A DNA stretch of 64,000 nt, taken from assembly GCA_963825315.1 (NCBI GenBank), contig CAWGST010000004.1, positions 124,001 through 188,000 on the forward strand. The letters are read 5' to 3'. The notes beneath the pieces were generated by a model. That model did not search any database. It saw nothing but the letters and a program-made list of their open reading frames with translations, and had not been told where the DNA came from. Position 1 is the first letter of the stretch, and each line of letters opens with the position of its first letter. The position numbers and the translations under genes are program-made. Source of the stretch: DASRLE01 sp963825315. Lineage in GTDB: Bacteria > Verrucomicrobiota > Verrucomicrobiia > Limisphaerales > Palsa-1400. Of the stretch, positions 25,364 to 34,362 are shown piece by piece.

Positions 25364-26239
25364 ATGCCCACCACTCGCGACATTCGCCGGCGCATCAAGT
25401 CGGTCAAGAACACCGCCCAAATCACCAAGGCGATGCAGATGGTGGCGGCGTCCAAGATGCGCAAGGCGCAGATGGCCGCCCTGGCCGGACGCCCTTACGC
25501 CAGTTTGATGAATGAAGTTTTGTCCGCGCTCGTCTCCAGCAACAAAGACTTCAGTCATCCGCTGCTCGAGAAGCGCGATGTCCGAAAACGTTGCCTCATC
25601 GTCGTCAGCACCGACCGCGGCCTCTGCGGCGGCCTCAACAGCAGCCTGATGCGCGAAGCCGCCAAGTTCGCCCCGGACACGGCCTTCATCACGGCGGGGC
25701 GCAAGGCTTCCCAATTCATCGCGCGGACCAGGCGTCCGCTCATCGCCGAATTCACCCACAAGGATAATCCGTCGTTTGCCGAAGCGCGGGCCATCTCCAA
25801 ATTCGCCCGCGACCTTTACCTCAAAGGCGACGTTGACCAGATCGATATTCTCTTTGCCAATTTCGTCTCAACCCTGGTGCAAAAGCCCGAAACCCGGCCC
25901 TTCCTGCCCATCAGCGAAATCAAACACGTCAAGGCCGGCATCGGCGCGGACGCCGGGCATCCCGCGCCGCAAAGTTCCGGCGGAGAATTTCTCTTCGAGC
26001 CGGACCAGGAACAGGTATTGGGCGCGCTATTGCCGCACAGTTTGAATTTCGAAGTTTACCAGATACTATTGGAAAGCAAGGCCAGCGAACACAGCGCGCG
26101 GATGGTGGCGATGAAGAACGCGACCGACAACGCCAATCAATTCATCAAAGACCTGACGCTGGAGTACAACAAGCTGCGCCAGGCCAACATCACCAAGGAA
26201 CTGCTCGAAATCTCCAGCGCCGCCATGGCCATGGGCTGA
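25364..26239 (+). CDS. atpG: ATP synthase F1 subunit gamma
   Basis: Central rotor shaft, 291 aa. N-terminal coiled-coil helix (TTRDIRRRIKSVKNTAQITKAM), then VSTDRGLCGGLNSSL, and the C-terminal helix with SEHSARMVAMKNATDNANQF and YNKLRQANITKELLEI. It is the last atp gene here. The usual next genes, atpD (beta) and atpC (epsilon), are absent; parB follows instead. Confidence 0.96.
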   Translation: MPTTRDIRRRIKSVKNTAQITKAMQMVAASKMRKAQMAALAGRPYASLMNEVLSALVSSNKDFSHPLLEKRDVRKRCLIVVSTDRGLCGGLNSSLMREAAKFAPDTAFITAGRKASQFIARTRRPLIAEFTHKDNPSFAEARAISKFARDLYLKGDVDQIDILFANFVSTLVQKPETRPFLPISEIKHVKAGIGADAGHPAPQSSGGEFLFEPDQEQVLGALLPHSLNFEVYQILLESKASEHSARMVAMKNATDNANQFIKDLTLEYNKLRQANITKELLEISSAAMAMG

Positions 26240-26296
26240 AAACTTCCTGTATCTTTTGCCTTTTACCTTTGTCCTTTTGCCCTTAATTTCTGTGTC
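26240..26296. repeat. CTTTTGCC-type low-complexity spacer between atpG and parB
   Basis: The spacer is almost wholly CTTTTGCC / TTTACCTTTGTCC / TTTTGCCC words. It replaces the place where atpD would be expected. Possibly a dispersed simple repeat; no promoter is clear in it. Confidence 0.5.
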
Positions 26297-27223
26297 ATGG
26301 CTAAACCAGTTTTAGGGCGTGGGCTTGGCGCGTTGCTGGGCGGTGTTGGCACGGCGCCCAGGCCGGGCGATAATGTTTTCCAAGCCCCGGCTCCGGCCGC
26401 CGGAAGCGATGCGCGCGAACGCGTGCAGCGCGTGCCCGTCGCCAGGGTCCGTCCCTGCGCCTTTCAGCCGCGCAAGGATTTCGCGCCCGAATCCCTGCGG
26501 GAATTGGCCGATTCGATCAAGGAGCAAGGCATCGTCCAGCCCTTGATCGTGCGGCCGCAGGGCGGGAATTTCGAGTTGATCGCCGGGGAACGACGTTGGC
26601 GCGCCGCGCAAATGCTCGGTCTGGCTGAGGTGCCGGTCATCGTGCGGCAGGCGGATGATCGGGCGGTTTTGGAACTGGCCCTCATCGAAAACTTGCAGCG
26701 CGAAAATCTCAACGCCATTGAAGAGGCGCAGGGTTACGCGCAGTTAATCGGCCAATTCCAATTGACCCAAGAAGAGGCGGCGGCCAGGGTCGGCCGCAGC
26801 CGCGTGGTGGTGGCCAATGCCCTGCGCCTTTTAAAGCTCCCGCCGGAATTGCAGGCCCAGGTGCGCGACGGCCGCTTGTTGGTTGGCCATGCCAAGGTCA
26901 TTCTCGGCCTCTCCTCCGCCGATCAACAAAAGCTCGCGGCGGAGCGCGTCTTGAAAAAATCGCTGAACGTGCGGCAGACGGAGGAACTGGTTTCCTTCCT
27001 GCAAAATAAAGCCGGCGAAAAAACCGCCAAAAAAACTCCGGCCGGTCCGCTCCCCCAGGATGCGCACATCGCCGGCCTGCGCGACAAATTGCAGGAACGT
27101 TTTGGAACCAAAGTCACTGTGCGCTATCAAAAAGGCAGGGGCGCCATCGAGATTAAATTCTTCAATGACGCCGATCTGGAGCGCATCCTGAATGTGGCGG
27201 GCGTGCCTGCCGGGTCCCTTTGA
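26297..27223 (+). CDS. parB: ParB/Spo0J chromosome-partitioning protein
   Basis: CTP-dependent clamp that loads at parS sites and spreads along DNA to drive origin segregation. 308 aa. N-terminus KPVLGRGLGALLGG is the usual ParA-activating peptide. ParB box: VRPCAFQPRKDF, LADSIKEQGIVQPLIVR, and FELIAGERRWRAAQMLGL (CTP-binding GERRWRA). The HTH is LTQEEAAARVGRSRVVVANALRLLKL. The C-terminal dimer domain follows. No parA is adjacent, which is unusual but not unique. No parS sequence was searched exhaustively. Confidence 0.95.
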   Translation: MAKPVLGRGLGALLGGVGTAPRPGDNVFQAPAPAAGSDARERVQRVPVARVRPCAFQPRKDFAPESLRELADSIKEQGIVQPLIVRPQGGNFELIAGERRWRAAQMLGLAEVPVIVRQADDRAVLELALIENLQRENLNAIEEAQGYAQLIGQFQLTQEEAAARVGRSRVVVANALRLLKLPPELQAQVRDGRLLVGHAKVILGLSSADQQKLAAERVLKKSLNVRQTEELVSFLQNKAGEKTAKKTPAGPLPQDAHIAGLRDKLQERFGTKVTVRYQKGRGAIEIKFFNDADLERILNVAGVPAGSL

Positions 27224-27255
27224 CAATTTTGAACCGCCCCCCGCCATAAATCGCT

Positions 27256-28389
27256 ATGAACATGCCTGACCTTCGCGCGCAGTGCGCGTCAGCCCTCCTG
27301 GCCAACGCCGGACGGGCCTCCACCATGAGCGCATTCGTCGGCCTGGATGGTTTCGTGGACGAGATCCTGCATGCCGTTGACAAGCGTGAGAGCGCGGAAG
27401 TTTTTCAGCGCCTGCCAACCATCGCCAAATTGGCGGAGCGCCTCGCCGGCGCTGCGGGCAAAAGCGCCAACCTCGAACTGGTCAGCCAAATGACAAAACT
27501 GGGCGGCAACGGCCCGATCATGGCCAATACCCTGGCGAGTCTTGGACTGCGGGTGACCTATTTGGGGGTGCTCGGCTATCCCAACCTTCACCCCGTCTTC
27601 CATGATTTTGCCAAACGCGCCGAAGTTTACAGCATCGCTGATCCGGGCACGACCGACGCGCTGGAATTCGAGGATGGCAAAATCATGATCGGCAAACATG
27701 CCTCGCTCAAACAGGTGACCTGGGAAAACATCCTGTCCCGCTTCGGCCGGGAAAAGTTCGCCGCGAAGTTTGGCGGCGCCGATCTCGTCGGCTTCGTCAA
27801 TTGGACGATGCTGCCTTACATGAGCGATCTTTGGCAGGCCATTTTGCGCGAGGTTTGCCCCGGCATGAAAGGCCGGCGGCGCGTCTTGTTTTTCGATCTG
27901 GCCGACCCGGAGAAAAGGACCCGCCAGGACATCTTGCGGGCCTTGGATTTGATCGGACAATTTGAAAAATATTTCAACGTCATCCTCGGCTTGAACGAGA
28001 AGGAAGCCCACGAAATCGGCGACGTTTTTGGACTCCGCCCAAAAACAGCCGGACCTGAAAGCCTGGCTGAATTTGGTCTGGAAGTGGCGGCGAAATTAAA
28101 GATCGGCACGCTCGTCATCCATCCGGTGGCGTGCGCGCTGGCCATCAGCGGCAGCAAGGTTGACCTGGTGGATGGACCCTATGTCGCCAAACCATTGATC
28201 ACGACCGGAGCGGGCGATCATTTTAATTCCGGCTTCTGTCTGGGAAAATTGCTCGGGTTGGCCAATGCCATGAGCCTCCTGGCCGGCGTGGCCGCCAGCG
28301 GCTATTATGTGCGCACCGGGCAAAGCCCCTCCATCGCCCAGGTCGCCAACATGCTGAAGGATTCCGCCATGCCATTTTCGCGGCCATGA
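27256..28389 (+). CDS. PfkB-family sugar kinase
   Basis: A 377-aa ribokinase-like kinase. Substrate region FVGLDGFVDEILHAVDKR, then KLGGNGPIMANTLASLGLRVTYLGVLG. The anion-hole/catalytic motif is TTGAGDHFNSGFCLG, with Asp as base. The middle (RRVLFFDLADPEKRTRQDIL, NVILGLNEKEA) fits the PfkB fold. The sugar is not determined. Its end overlaps def by 4 nt (ATGA at 28386-28389), so the two are translationally coupled. Confidence 0.86.
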   Translation: MNMPDLRAQCASALLANAGRASTMSAFVGLDGFVDEILHAVDKRESAEVFQRLPTIAKLAERLAGAAGKSANLELVSQMTKLGGNGPIMANTLASLGLRVTYLGVLGYPNLHPVFHDFAKRAEVYSIADPGTTDALEFEDGKIMIGKHASLKQVTWENILSRFGREKFAAKFGGADLVGFVNWTMLPYMSDLWQAILREVCPGMKGRRRVLFFDLADPEKRTRQDILRALDLIGQFEKYFNVILGLNEKEAHEIGDVFGLRPKTAGPESLAEFGLEVAAKLKIGTLVIHPVACALAISGSKVDLVDGPYVAKPLITTGAGDHFNSGFCLGKLLGLANAMSLLAGVAASGYYVRTGQSPSIAQVANMLKDSAMPFSRP

Positions 28390-28958
28390 TTCTGGACATT
28401 GTCAAGTATGGCCATCCGGTCTTGCGCCAGAAGGGGGCGCGCCTGGAAAAGATCAATGCCGAAATCACGCAACTGATCGCCGACATGTTGGAGACGGTGC
28501 ATGCCGCCAAGGGCGTCGGACTGGCCGCCCAGCAGGTTGGCCGAGCTTTGCAGTTGACAGTGCTGGACGTGCGCGGCGCGACGGACCGGCCATCAACCTT
28601 CCACCGGGACGGCAGGGAGGAGGACGTCAACTCTGTCATGCCCCTGGTCTTGATCAATCCGGAAGTCAAACCCATCGGCGAAAGCGTGGCCGGACCGGAA
28701 GGATGCCTGAGCTTTCCCGAAATCTTCGGCGAAATCTCGCGGCCCGGCATGGCGGAGGTCCGGGCCATGAATGAAAAATGGGAAAAGATCGAGTTCCGCT
28801 GCGGCGGCCTCCTCGCCCGCGTCATCCAGCACGAACTGGATCATCTCAACGGCATTCTTTTCATCGACCGGATGCTTCGGGCGGAGAAGGACGAACTGAA
28901 ACCGAAACTGGAGGAACTCCTGGCCTCGACAAAAGCCGCCTTGCAGTCCCAAAAATGA
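28386..28958 (+). CDS. def: Peptide deformylase
   Basis: Removes the formyl group from nascent proteins; metal-dependent. 190 aa. All three motifs are present: GVGLAAQQVG (motif 1), EGCLSFP (motif 2, metal Cys), QHELDHLNG (motif 3, metal HExxH). An insertion around DRPSTFHRDGREEDV between motifs 1 and 2 is longer than in E. coli. The start overlaps the PfkB kinase stop. Confidence 0.95.
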   Translation: MILDIVKYGHPVLRQKGARLEKINAEITQLIADMLETVHAAKGVGLAAQQVGRALQLTVLDVRGATDRPSTFHRDGREEDVNSVMPLVLINPEVKPIGESVAGPEGCLSFPEIFGEISRPGMAEVRAMNEKWEKIEFRCGGLLARVIQHELDHLNGILFIDRMLRAEKDELKPKLEELLASTKAALQSQK

Positions 28959-29045
28959 TCCGGCGCGGGGCAAGTCCGATTTTGTACCGTCCCTTTTTTG
29001 AGCCGATACCAGCGGCCAAATCGAAAACATGAGGGCCTGCATTCT

Positions 29046-30326
29046 CTACTCTGGATGGGCGACTTTCTCCAATAGCATGATTGGAACGTCAATTTTCGGC
29101 GGATGATTCCAGTATGCCTGGTCGTCGTAATATAGAGACTTCAATTCCTTTTTCTCACAATCAACCTCCGCCTCGACTTTTGACTGAAGGTCCTCGTTCG
29201 GTGCATAGGCCCATGTGATCATATATCGGGGAATCCCGGGAACACATGATTTTTGGACACGAGGCTGGAAATCCAGATGAACGAGATTTGTCGCGTAATG
29301 GAATCTTTTCATCGTGGCTCGGATGAGGCGGATTGCCTCGGCTTCCGTCATTTTCGATTTGCCGAGAAATTCGGCGACGCGGATCGCTCGCTTGCGGTGG
29401 CTGAATAGATTATCTGGCGCATAGAACCCGTTGACCATGCTGTTGCGATAGACAAACCTCCAGCCGTTGGTGAGTTCCACTTCGGAATGCGGCCAGCCTC
29501 CATTGTCAACGACGAAAAACCGCGCCACATCGTTTGTGCTCAGCGGCGTCGTAATTGGCAAGTGCAATATCCGGTCGTAGTCATCAATGGCATGCAGGAC
29601 TATAGGAACCAGCCTCCGGGCATATTCGGGGTTGATCGGCGGCCATTCTACGTAATTGGGGGAGATGGGCGGATCAATGCCAACCTTTATCAAATGTCGA
29701 GGCAGGCTTTGCTGGCAAATGTACGGGCTGAGGTGCAATAACTCGACCCGCTTGGCTTCAGCGTTCACTTCTATGTCAACGGCTGGGCAAGCGAGCTGAC
29801 CGGGCCGTGGGCCGGAGGTATCAACGTCGATTTCTGGGTCATCCCACTGTATGTAGTAGCGAGGAATCGGATTAGTATCCACCATTGGCGGTCCGGAAAC
29901 ACGCGGCTCCTGCTCGGCAAAGACAGCCTCCAGCGGGATGCCTAATTTCAGAATTGTCCTTCGTGCCATTTCCACTGCCTCCTTCTTTGTCATCCTAATG
30001 GGCCCAAAAAAATTGGTCGTCTGGTCTGGATCTTGAAGCATCTGGTAACATCTTGGTCCCTGAAATCCAATAAAATAACCACTTGTCATCCTCAGCGCCC
30101 AGCCATTCTTCAATAATATTGAAACGCCTATTGGTTGATGATCGCCATCAAGGATTGGAACCGTCCACGACCTGGCGACATCCGCTATCATAGTAGGATG
30201 CGGCGGTGGCAGTTGAAGCTTTTGCGCATAATCAGAAAAATATGGCAACACGGCGACAAGCACCGCATTCGAGTATTCGGCTGTTATGCGTATTGTTTCG
30301 GAAATTGGTCCGAAGTCGAAAATCAT
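29046..30326 (-). CDS. Internally duplicated PepSY-like protein, coupled to caspase-fold gene
   Basis: A 426-aa protein composed of two similar halves (~residues 25-215 and 235-420). Each half has a leading segment ending DVAR, a strand pair around NGW (LLKNGWALRMTSGYFIGFQG / LTNGWRFVYRNSMVNGFYAP), then a PepSY-like unit: MTKKEAVEMARRTILKLG ... RYYIQWDD ... VDIEVNAEAKRVELLHL, and MTEAEAIRLIRATMKRFH ... RYMITWAY ... VEAEVDCEKKELKSLYY. PepSY domains are known as peptidase-inhibitory or propeptide-like modules. The ATG at 30326 overlaps the TGA of the upstream caspase-fold gene (ATGA), so translation is coupled. No signal peptide is visible. A role as inhibitor or partner of the peptidase is inference. 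Confidence 0.65.
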   Translation of the reverse strand: MIFDFGPISETIRITAEYSNAVLVAVLPYFSDYAQKLQLPPPHPTMIADVARSWTVPILDGDHQPIGVSILLKNGWALRMTSGYFIGFQGPRCYQMLQDPDQTTNFFGPIRMTKKEAVEMARRTILKLGIPLEAVFAEQEPRVSGPPMVDTNPIPRYYIQWDDPEIDVDTSGPRPGQLACPAVDIEVNAEAKRVELLHLSPYICQQSLPRHLIKVGIDPPISPNYVEWPPINPEYARRLVPIVLHAIDDYDRILHLPITTPLSTNDVARFFVVDNGGWPHSEVELTNGWRFVYRNSMVNGFYAPDNLFSHRKRAIRVAEFLGKSKMTEAEAIRLIRATMKRFHYATNLVHLDFQPRVQKSCVPGIPRYMITWAYAPNEDLQSKVEAEVDCEKKELKSLYYDDQAYWNHPPKIDVPIMLLEKVAHPE

Positions 30327-32386
30327 GGCCAACTCCAATCGCCCTTGTGGTTGTAATCTTCCATTAACATCTCTTGGTAGCCATAAACCACGTTTGCTCC
30401 ATTAAACTTTCCGGGATCAATCCAACCAGCGGCCGAATTCCCGCTTTGGAGGGCGTTTTGTAATCCCGCCACATATGGGCCGCCATTGGCCCAATTCCCC
30501 ATCCAGTCAGAAATGAATGTCCACTGTCCCTGAACAGTGCCCCACCCACGGCCCCCGACTGTCTGATTCCAGCCGACAAATGCACATGGTCTAATGTGCT
30601 GGGTGTTGCTGGACGATTTATACCAACTTGTGGTCGTATAACCATTTTTGCCGATCCCAAAAGCATCAGGCCAGTCCCCGTTTGCAGTCCTGCAGCCGTC
30701 CAAAAATACGAAGCGATACCGATGCACTCCGCCATATTCGTTAAATGTAACATTATCATGCACCCACTGCGAAGTTAGGTAAGCTTTTGAGCCCGGCAAT
30801 ATAGCTCCGCCTGTCACGTTATTGCTACTATCATACGTGTGCAGATCACAGCCAATGCTATTTGCGTTTCCATGGCCAAAGTAATAGAAGTTACGGTAGC
30901 CCGGCTGGTATAGTGCGGATTTCAAATTCAGCCAGCTTGTATTTCTGTCTGTTTGGCTATAAACATTTGTGCCAAACGCAATAGGAAACGGGGTGACGGG
31001 ATCTTGCTTCCACGCTGGCCCCCCACACAGAGCGTTAATTGCGCTCATGTAGTAAGAATTCACTCCAGGATAAGGTGGTGGCTGATCCAGATAAAAGCGA
31101 TCACTATAGGAAATTAACCAACTGCCAACGCTTGGATATTGTGCGGCCAACGCAGGGGTTGGCCGGGTGGTGCCGCCAGAACCGTCAGGTGCCATGCCAA
31201 CAGAAGGAGATGCCGAACCTGTGGTGTTGAAGCTAATGTATCCCTGAAAAAAAGGATCACCGTCATCGTCCCTCAAATTCCCCAAATAATCATATAAATC
31301 CCAAGCCCATGAAAGTTGACCATCTGTGGTGGTTCCAAATCCGCTATTCACATAATTACCCGATGCGTCATAGATGTCGATTTCCCAATCGGTATTGGTG
31401 TTCAACGTCTGCGCCGTGAACGTGTAAGAACCACTCAGGACTAGGTCGTTCCAATTTGTGAAAGTCACCTGATTGCTGACGATGATGTCCCGTGCGATGT
31501 TGGTTAGCGCCAGATAAACGGTGTCATCACCGACCTCACTGCCAATCCGCAGTGTCGTGGCGAGTTGGATTTGGTATGGGCCATTCGGCATGCGGTCAAA
31601 ATAAATGCCCACTCCCCAATTTGTATTGCCGCTTTGATCGAGAATGTAGGTAAATTCGGAATATGGAGTCGGTTCGCCATTTATGAGGACCTGAATGCTG
31701 TCCACCTTGTCCACGTAATCCTTAAAATCGACAGGGATAAAATACGGCCCGTCGAACGCATAGCCTTCAACGTCCGCAAGGAAATCAGGAATATGCCAGA
31801 CCTGATAAAAACCGGATGAGGGAGGGTCTTGGGAATCACCTGACCCACCGTCTGGGATTGCAGCGGCGGCTGAGTTCGGAGAGAAAGCTCGATTTGCCTC
31901 CCCTCGCAGCGGGGAAGCGGATGGTTGAGGCACTTCAACTTCGAAAAACACCAAGCCGTTGGTGTCCCATCCCGGCGGATAAATCACGAAAGGCACCGCT
32001 GGCCCTGATCCATCCGCTGGGGCCGCCATGAGTTCGGTTGACATGGCAGTCCTTTCAGCCATGGGAATCTCGGGAATTCCCCCTCCCTCAGTTCCTCCGC
32101 TGCCGGAGCCGGTTGCGAGCGTTGCCGGAATTGCCCCCGTGATTACAAACGTCGTAAAACTGGTGCTGTTCGCAAAATAGTTGTTCGCCAAGACCGTCCA
32201 CGGGGTAGATGGGTCAAGTGTCGGACGGTATAAAATCATGTATTCCTCGTAACCGAGGCTCGGCCACGACAGTATCAAATTGGTTCCTTGGACTTCAAGG
32301 AACTGTCCGACGACGGCACGCAACGGCAACGTTGACGCGAATAGCGCTATCAATGCAGTAGTCGTCCCGAGTTTTGTCATTTTCAT
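30323..32386 (-). CDS. Secreted caspase-fold (clan CD-like) putative cysteine peptidase
   Basis: A 687-aa product from ATG 32386, chosen for its AAAGGA ribosome site 6 nt upstream and signal peptide (TKLGTTTALIALFASTLPLRA). The N-terminal ~450 residues are beta-rich, Verrucomicrobia-like modules (NLILSWPSLGYEEYMILYRP, FYQVWHIPDF, WEIDIYDASGNYVNSGFGTT). The C-terminal domain shows a plausible caspase-type dyad: His ~505 in FYYFGHGNANS and Cys ~565 in YRFVFLDGCRTANGDW followed by AFGIG. The H...C spacing of 60 and the hydrophobic strand before each residue match clan CD (gingipain, CHAT, caspase-like) proteins. No sorting signal at the C-terminus. The peptidase assignment rests on motif reading only; a non-catalytic homologue is possible. 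Confidence 0.65.
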   Translation of the reverse strand: MKMTKLGTTTALIALFASTLPLRAVVGQFLEVQGTNLILSWPSLGYEEYMILYRPTLDPSTPWTVLANNYFANSTSFTTFVITGAIPATLATGSGSGGTEGGGIPEIPMAERTAMSTELMAAPADGSGPAVPFVIYPPGWDTNGLVFFEVEVPQPSASPLRGEANRAFSPNSAAAAIPDGGSGDSQDPPSSGFYQVWHIPDFLADVEGYAFDGPYFIPVDFKDYVDKVDSIQVLINGEPTPYSEFTYILDQSGNTNWGVGIYFDRMPNGPYQIQLATTLRIGSEVGDDTVYLALTNIARDIIVSNQVTFTNWNDLVLSGSYTFTAQTLNTNTDWEIDIYDASGNYVNSGFGTTTDGQLSWAWDLYDYLGNLRDDDGDPFFQGYISFNTTGSASPSVGMAPDGSGGTTRPTPALAAQYPSVGSWLISYSDRFYLDQPPPYPGVNSYYMSAINALCGGPAWKQDPVTPFPIAFGTNVYSQTDRNTSWLNLKSALYQPGYRNFYYFGHGNANSIGCDLHTYDSSNNVTGGAILPGSKAYLTSQWVHDNVTFNEYGGVHRYRFVFLDGCRTANGDWPDAFGIGKNGYTTTSWYKSSSNTQHIRPCAFVGWNQTVGGRGWGTVQGQWTFISDWMGNWANGGPYVAGLQNALQSGNSAAGWIDPGKFNGANVVYGYQEMLMEDYNHKGDWSWP

Positions 32387-32759
32387 AATAATTCCTTTCT
32401 GTCCAAGCCGTATTTCGCCGTGAGGCATTGTTGGTGGCTTGAAATCGATTGTGTTCGCCTGAAGGCATGCAAGCGAACCAACGCACAACCAAATGTGAGC
32501 AAACAGGCAGTCACTGTCCTCCAGGAGTTACGAAACATCACGTTCATATGTTGCTTTCTCCGAACCCGGATGGCCCAAGAAATGCACTGACGGGGCTCGT
32601 CACGAGCTTGGTTGAATTCCCTGCTAATGAGCGACCGTACTGAAGTTTTCGTCTGCTTGTCAATCGCTTTCGTTTAAGAGTTGGAAGTTTTTAGAACAGC
32701 TTGACGCAACATGAGTAATTCTTATCCAGATTTGCGCACCTCCGGCACTTGAGTCGGTG
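32387..32759. other. 373-bp non-coding gap upstream of the caspase-fold gene
   Basis: Contains the AAAGGA ribosome site of the 687-aa gene and then no supported gene up to the rpoN stop codon. No clear promoter, hairpin or repeat was seen. Confidence 0.6.
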
Positions 32760-34265
32760 TCAATAAACTTTGCGCAGGTTCGAGGGGAGAATGCTCAATT
32801 CAGCGCGGTACTTCGCCACGGTGCGCCGCGCAATCACAATCCCCTTTTCCTTGAGCATCTTCACGATCTCCTGATCGGACAGGGGCTTGTTTGGATTCTC
32901 CTTGCCGAACATCTCCGCCACCATGTCCTTGACGCTGGTGTTGGAAACCCCGCCGCCGCTGTCCGTTTGAATGCCCGAGGTGAAGAAATACTTCATTTCG
33001 AAAATTCCCTGGGGCGTGTCGATGTACTTGTTGGAAACGGCCCGGCTGACCGTCGTCTCATGCACCCCCACCACTTCGGCCACCTGCACCATGGTCATCG
33101 GCTTGAGACAGGCCACTCCCTTCTCCATGAATTCACGCTGCCGTTTGACAATCTCGTTGCCAATGTTAAGGATGGTTTGCTGCCGTTGCTGCAGGCTCTT
33201 GATCAGAAATTTCCCGGCCCGGATTTTGTCCCGGATGTAGTCGCGCGCCTCGGCCGGGGCATCGGCCTTCGCCATGATATCCTTGTAGGTGTTGCTGATG
33301 CGCAGGTGGGGGATTTGCTCGTTGTTGGTCGTAACCACGTAATCGTCTCCGATTTTTTGCACGAAAACTTCCGCGGAAATATAGCGGTCGTCGTCCGGCA
33401 AAAATTCGCGGCCCGGGCGCGGCTCCAGGTGGGCAATGCGCTCCACCGCGTCCTGGATTTGATCGACGCTGACGCCCAGCCCGCGGGCCATTTCCGGCAT
33501 TTTGCGTTTTTTGAGCGCTTCCATGAAATCGCGCACGATGCGGTATTCGAGCGTTTTCTCGCGTCCCGCCCGCTCCAATTGCAACATCAAACATTCGCGC
33601 ATATCGCGCGCCGCCACGCCGGGCGGATGAAAGGTCTGGATGGTTTTCAGCACCCATAATATCTTCTCCTGCGGGAGGTTGGTGGAAAAAGAAAGCTCCT
33701 CCACCGTGGCCTTCAGAAAACCGTGGTCGTCAATATTGCCGATGATCATCTCCGCCGTCGGCTTCTGTTCATCGTTCAGGTCTGAAAAGCGCATCTGCTC
33801 CAGGAGATGCTCTTGCAAGGAGGTGCCCGCCACCAGGGAATCGAACATGAACTGCCGCCGCTCCTCCGCTTCCGGCCCCTGGCGCGTGGGCAAATTGGTC
33901 TGGGCAAAATGATCCCGCCATTCCTGGTCCATTTGCGTCAACCGCTCGAACTCCGCCTGAAAATCGTCCACGGGGGCGTTGCTCGGCTTTTCGGTGGCCG
34001 GATCAAATTTCACATCGGCGGGCGGTTCGGCCAGATCGGCTGCGGCCATCGCCCCGTCGTCCGCCTCATCGTTCTTGATCTTCTCACTCAACTCCACTTC
34101 CGCCGTCGGCACTTCCTCCAACAGCGGGTTTTGTTGCAATTCCTGCTCCACCAGCGCCTTCAATTCCAGCGTCGGCGCCTGCAGCAGCGCCAGCGACTGC
34201 TGCAACTGCGGCGCCAGCACTTGCGAAAGCGACATTCGCTGTGACAAATGTAATCCCTGAGCCAT
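32760..34265 (-). CDS. rpoN: RNA polymerase sigma-54 factor
   Basis: Alternative sigma factor that needs AAA+ activators and recognises -24/-12 promoters. 501 aa. Region I is Gln/Leu rich (LAPQLQQSLALLQAPTLELK), with an acidic region II, the core-binding domain (RQQTILNIGNEIVKRQREF), an HTH (VQVAEVVGVHETTVSRAVSNKY) and the RpoN box ARRTVAKYR near the C-terminus. It is divergent from the metallo-beta-lactamase-fold gene. No activator with a sigma-54 AAA+ domain is present in this window. Confidence 0.96.
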   Translation of the reverse strand: MAQGLHLSQRMSLSQVLAPQLQQSLALLQAPTLELKALVEQELQQNPLLEEVPTAEVELSEKIKNDEADDGAMAAADLAEPPADVKFDPATEKPSNAPVDDFQAEFERLTQMDQEWRDHFAQTNLPTRQGPEAEERRQFMFDSLVAGTSLQEHLLEQMRFSDLNDEQKPTAEMIIGNIDDHGFLKATVEELSFSTNLPQEKILWVLKTIQTFHPPGVAARDMRECLMLQLERAGREKTLEYRIVRDFMEALKKRKMPEMARGLGVSVDQIQDAVERIAHLEPRPGREFLPDDDRYISAEVFVQKIGDDYVVTTNNEQIPHLRISNTYKDIMAKADAPAEARDYIRDKIRAGKFLIKSLQQRQQTILNIGNEIVKRQREFMEKGVACLKPMTMVQVAEVVGVHETTVSRAVSNKYIDTPQGIFEMKYFFTSGIQTDSGGGVSNTSVKDMVAEMFGKENPNKPLSDQEIVKMLKEKGIVIARRTVAKYRAELSILPSNLRKVY

Positions 34266-34362
34266 TACATGTATGTTATCGGCATTTCGTTTTAGCTCAA
34301 GAGCGAATTCAAAAAAACAGAAAAAGATTGCTCGACGCCGCCACCCCTTCTAAGGTCAGTCT

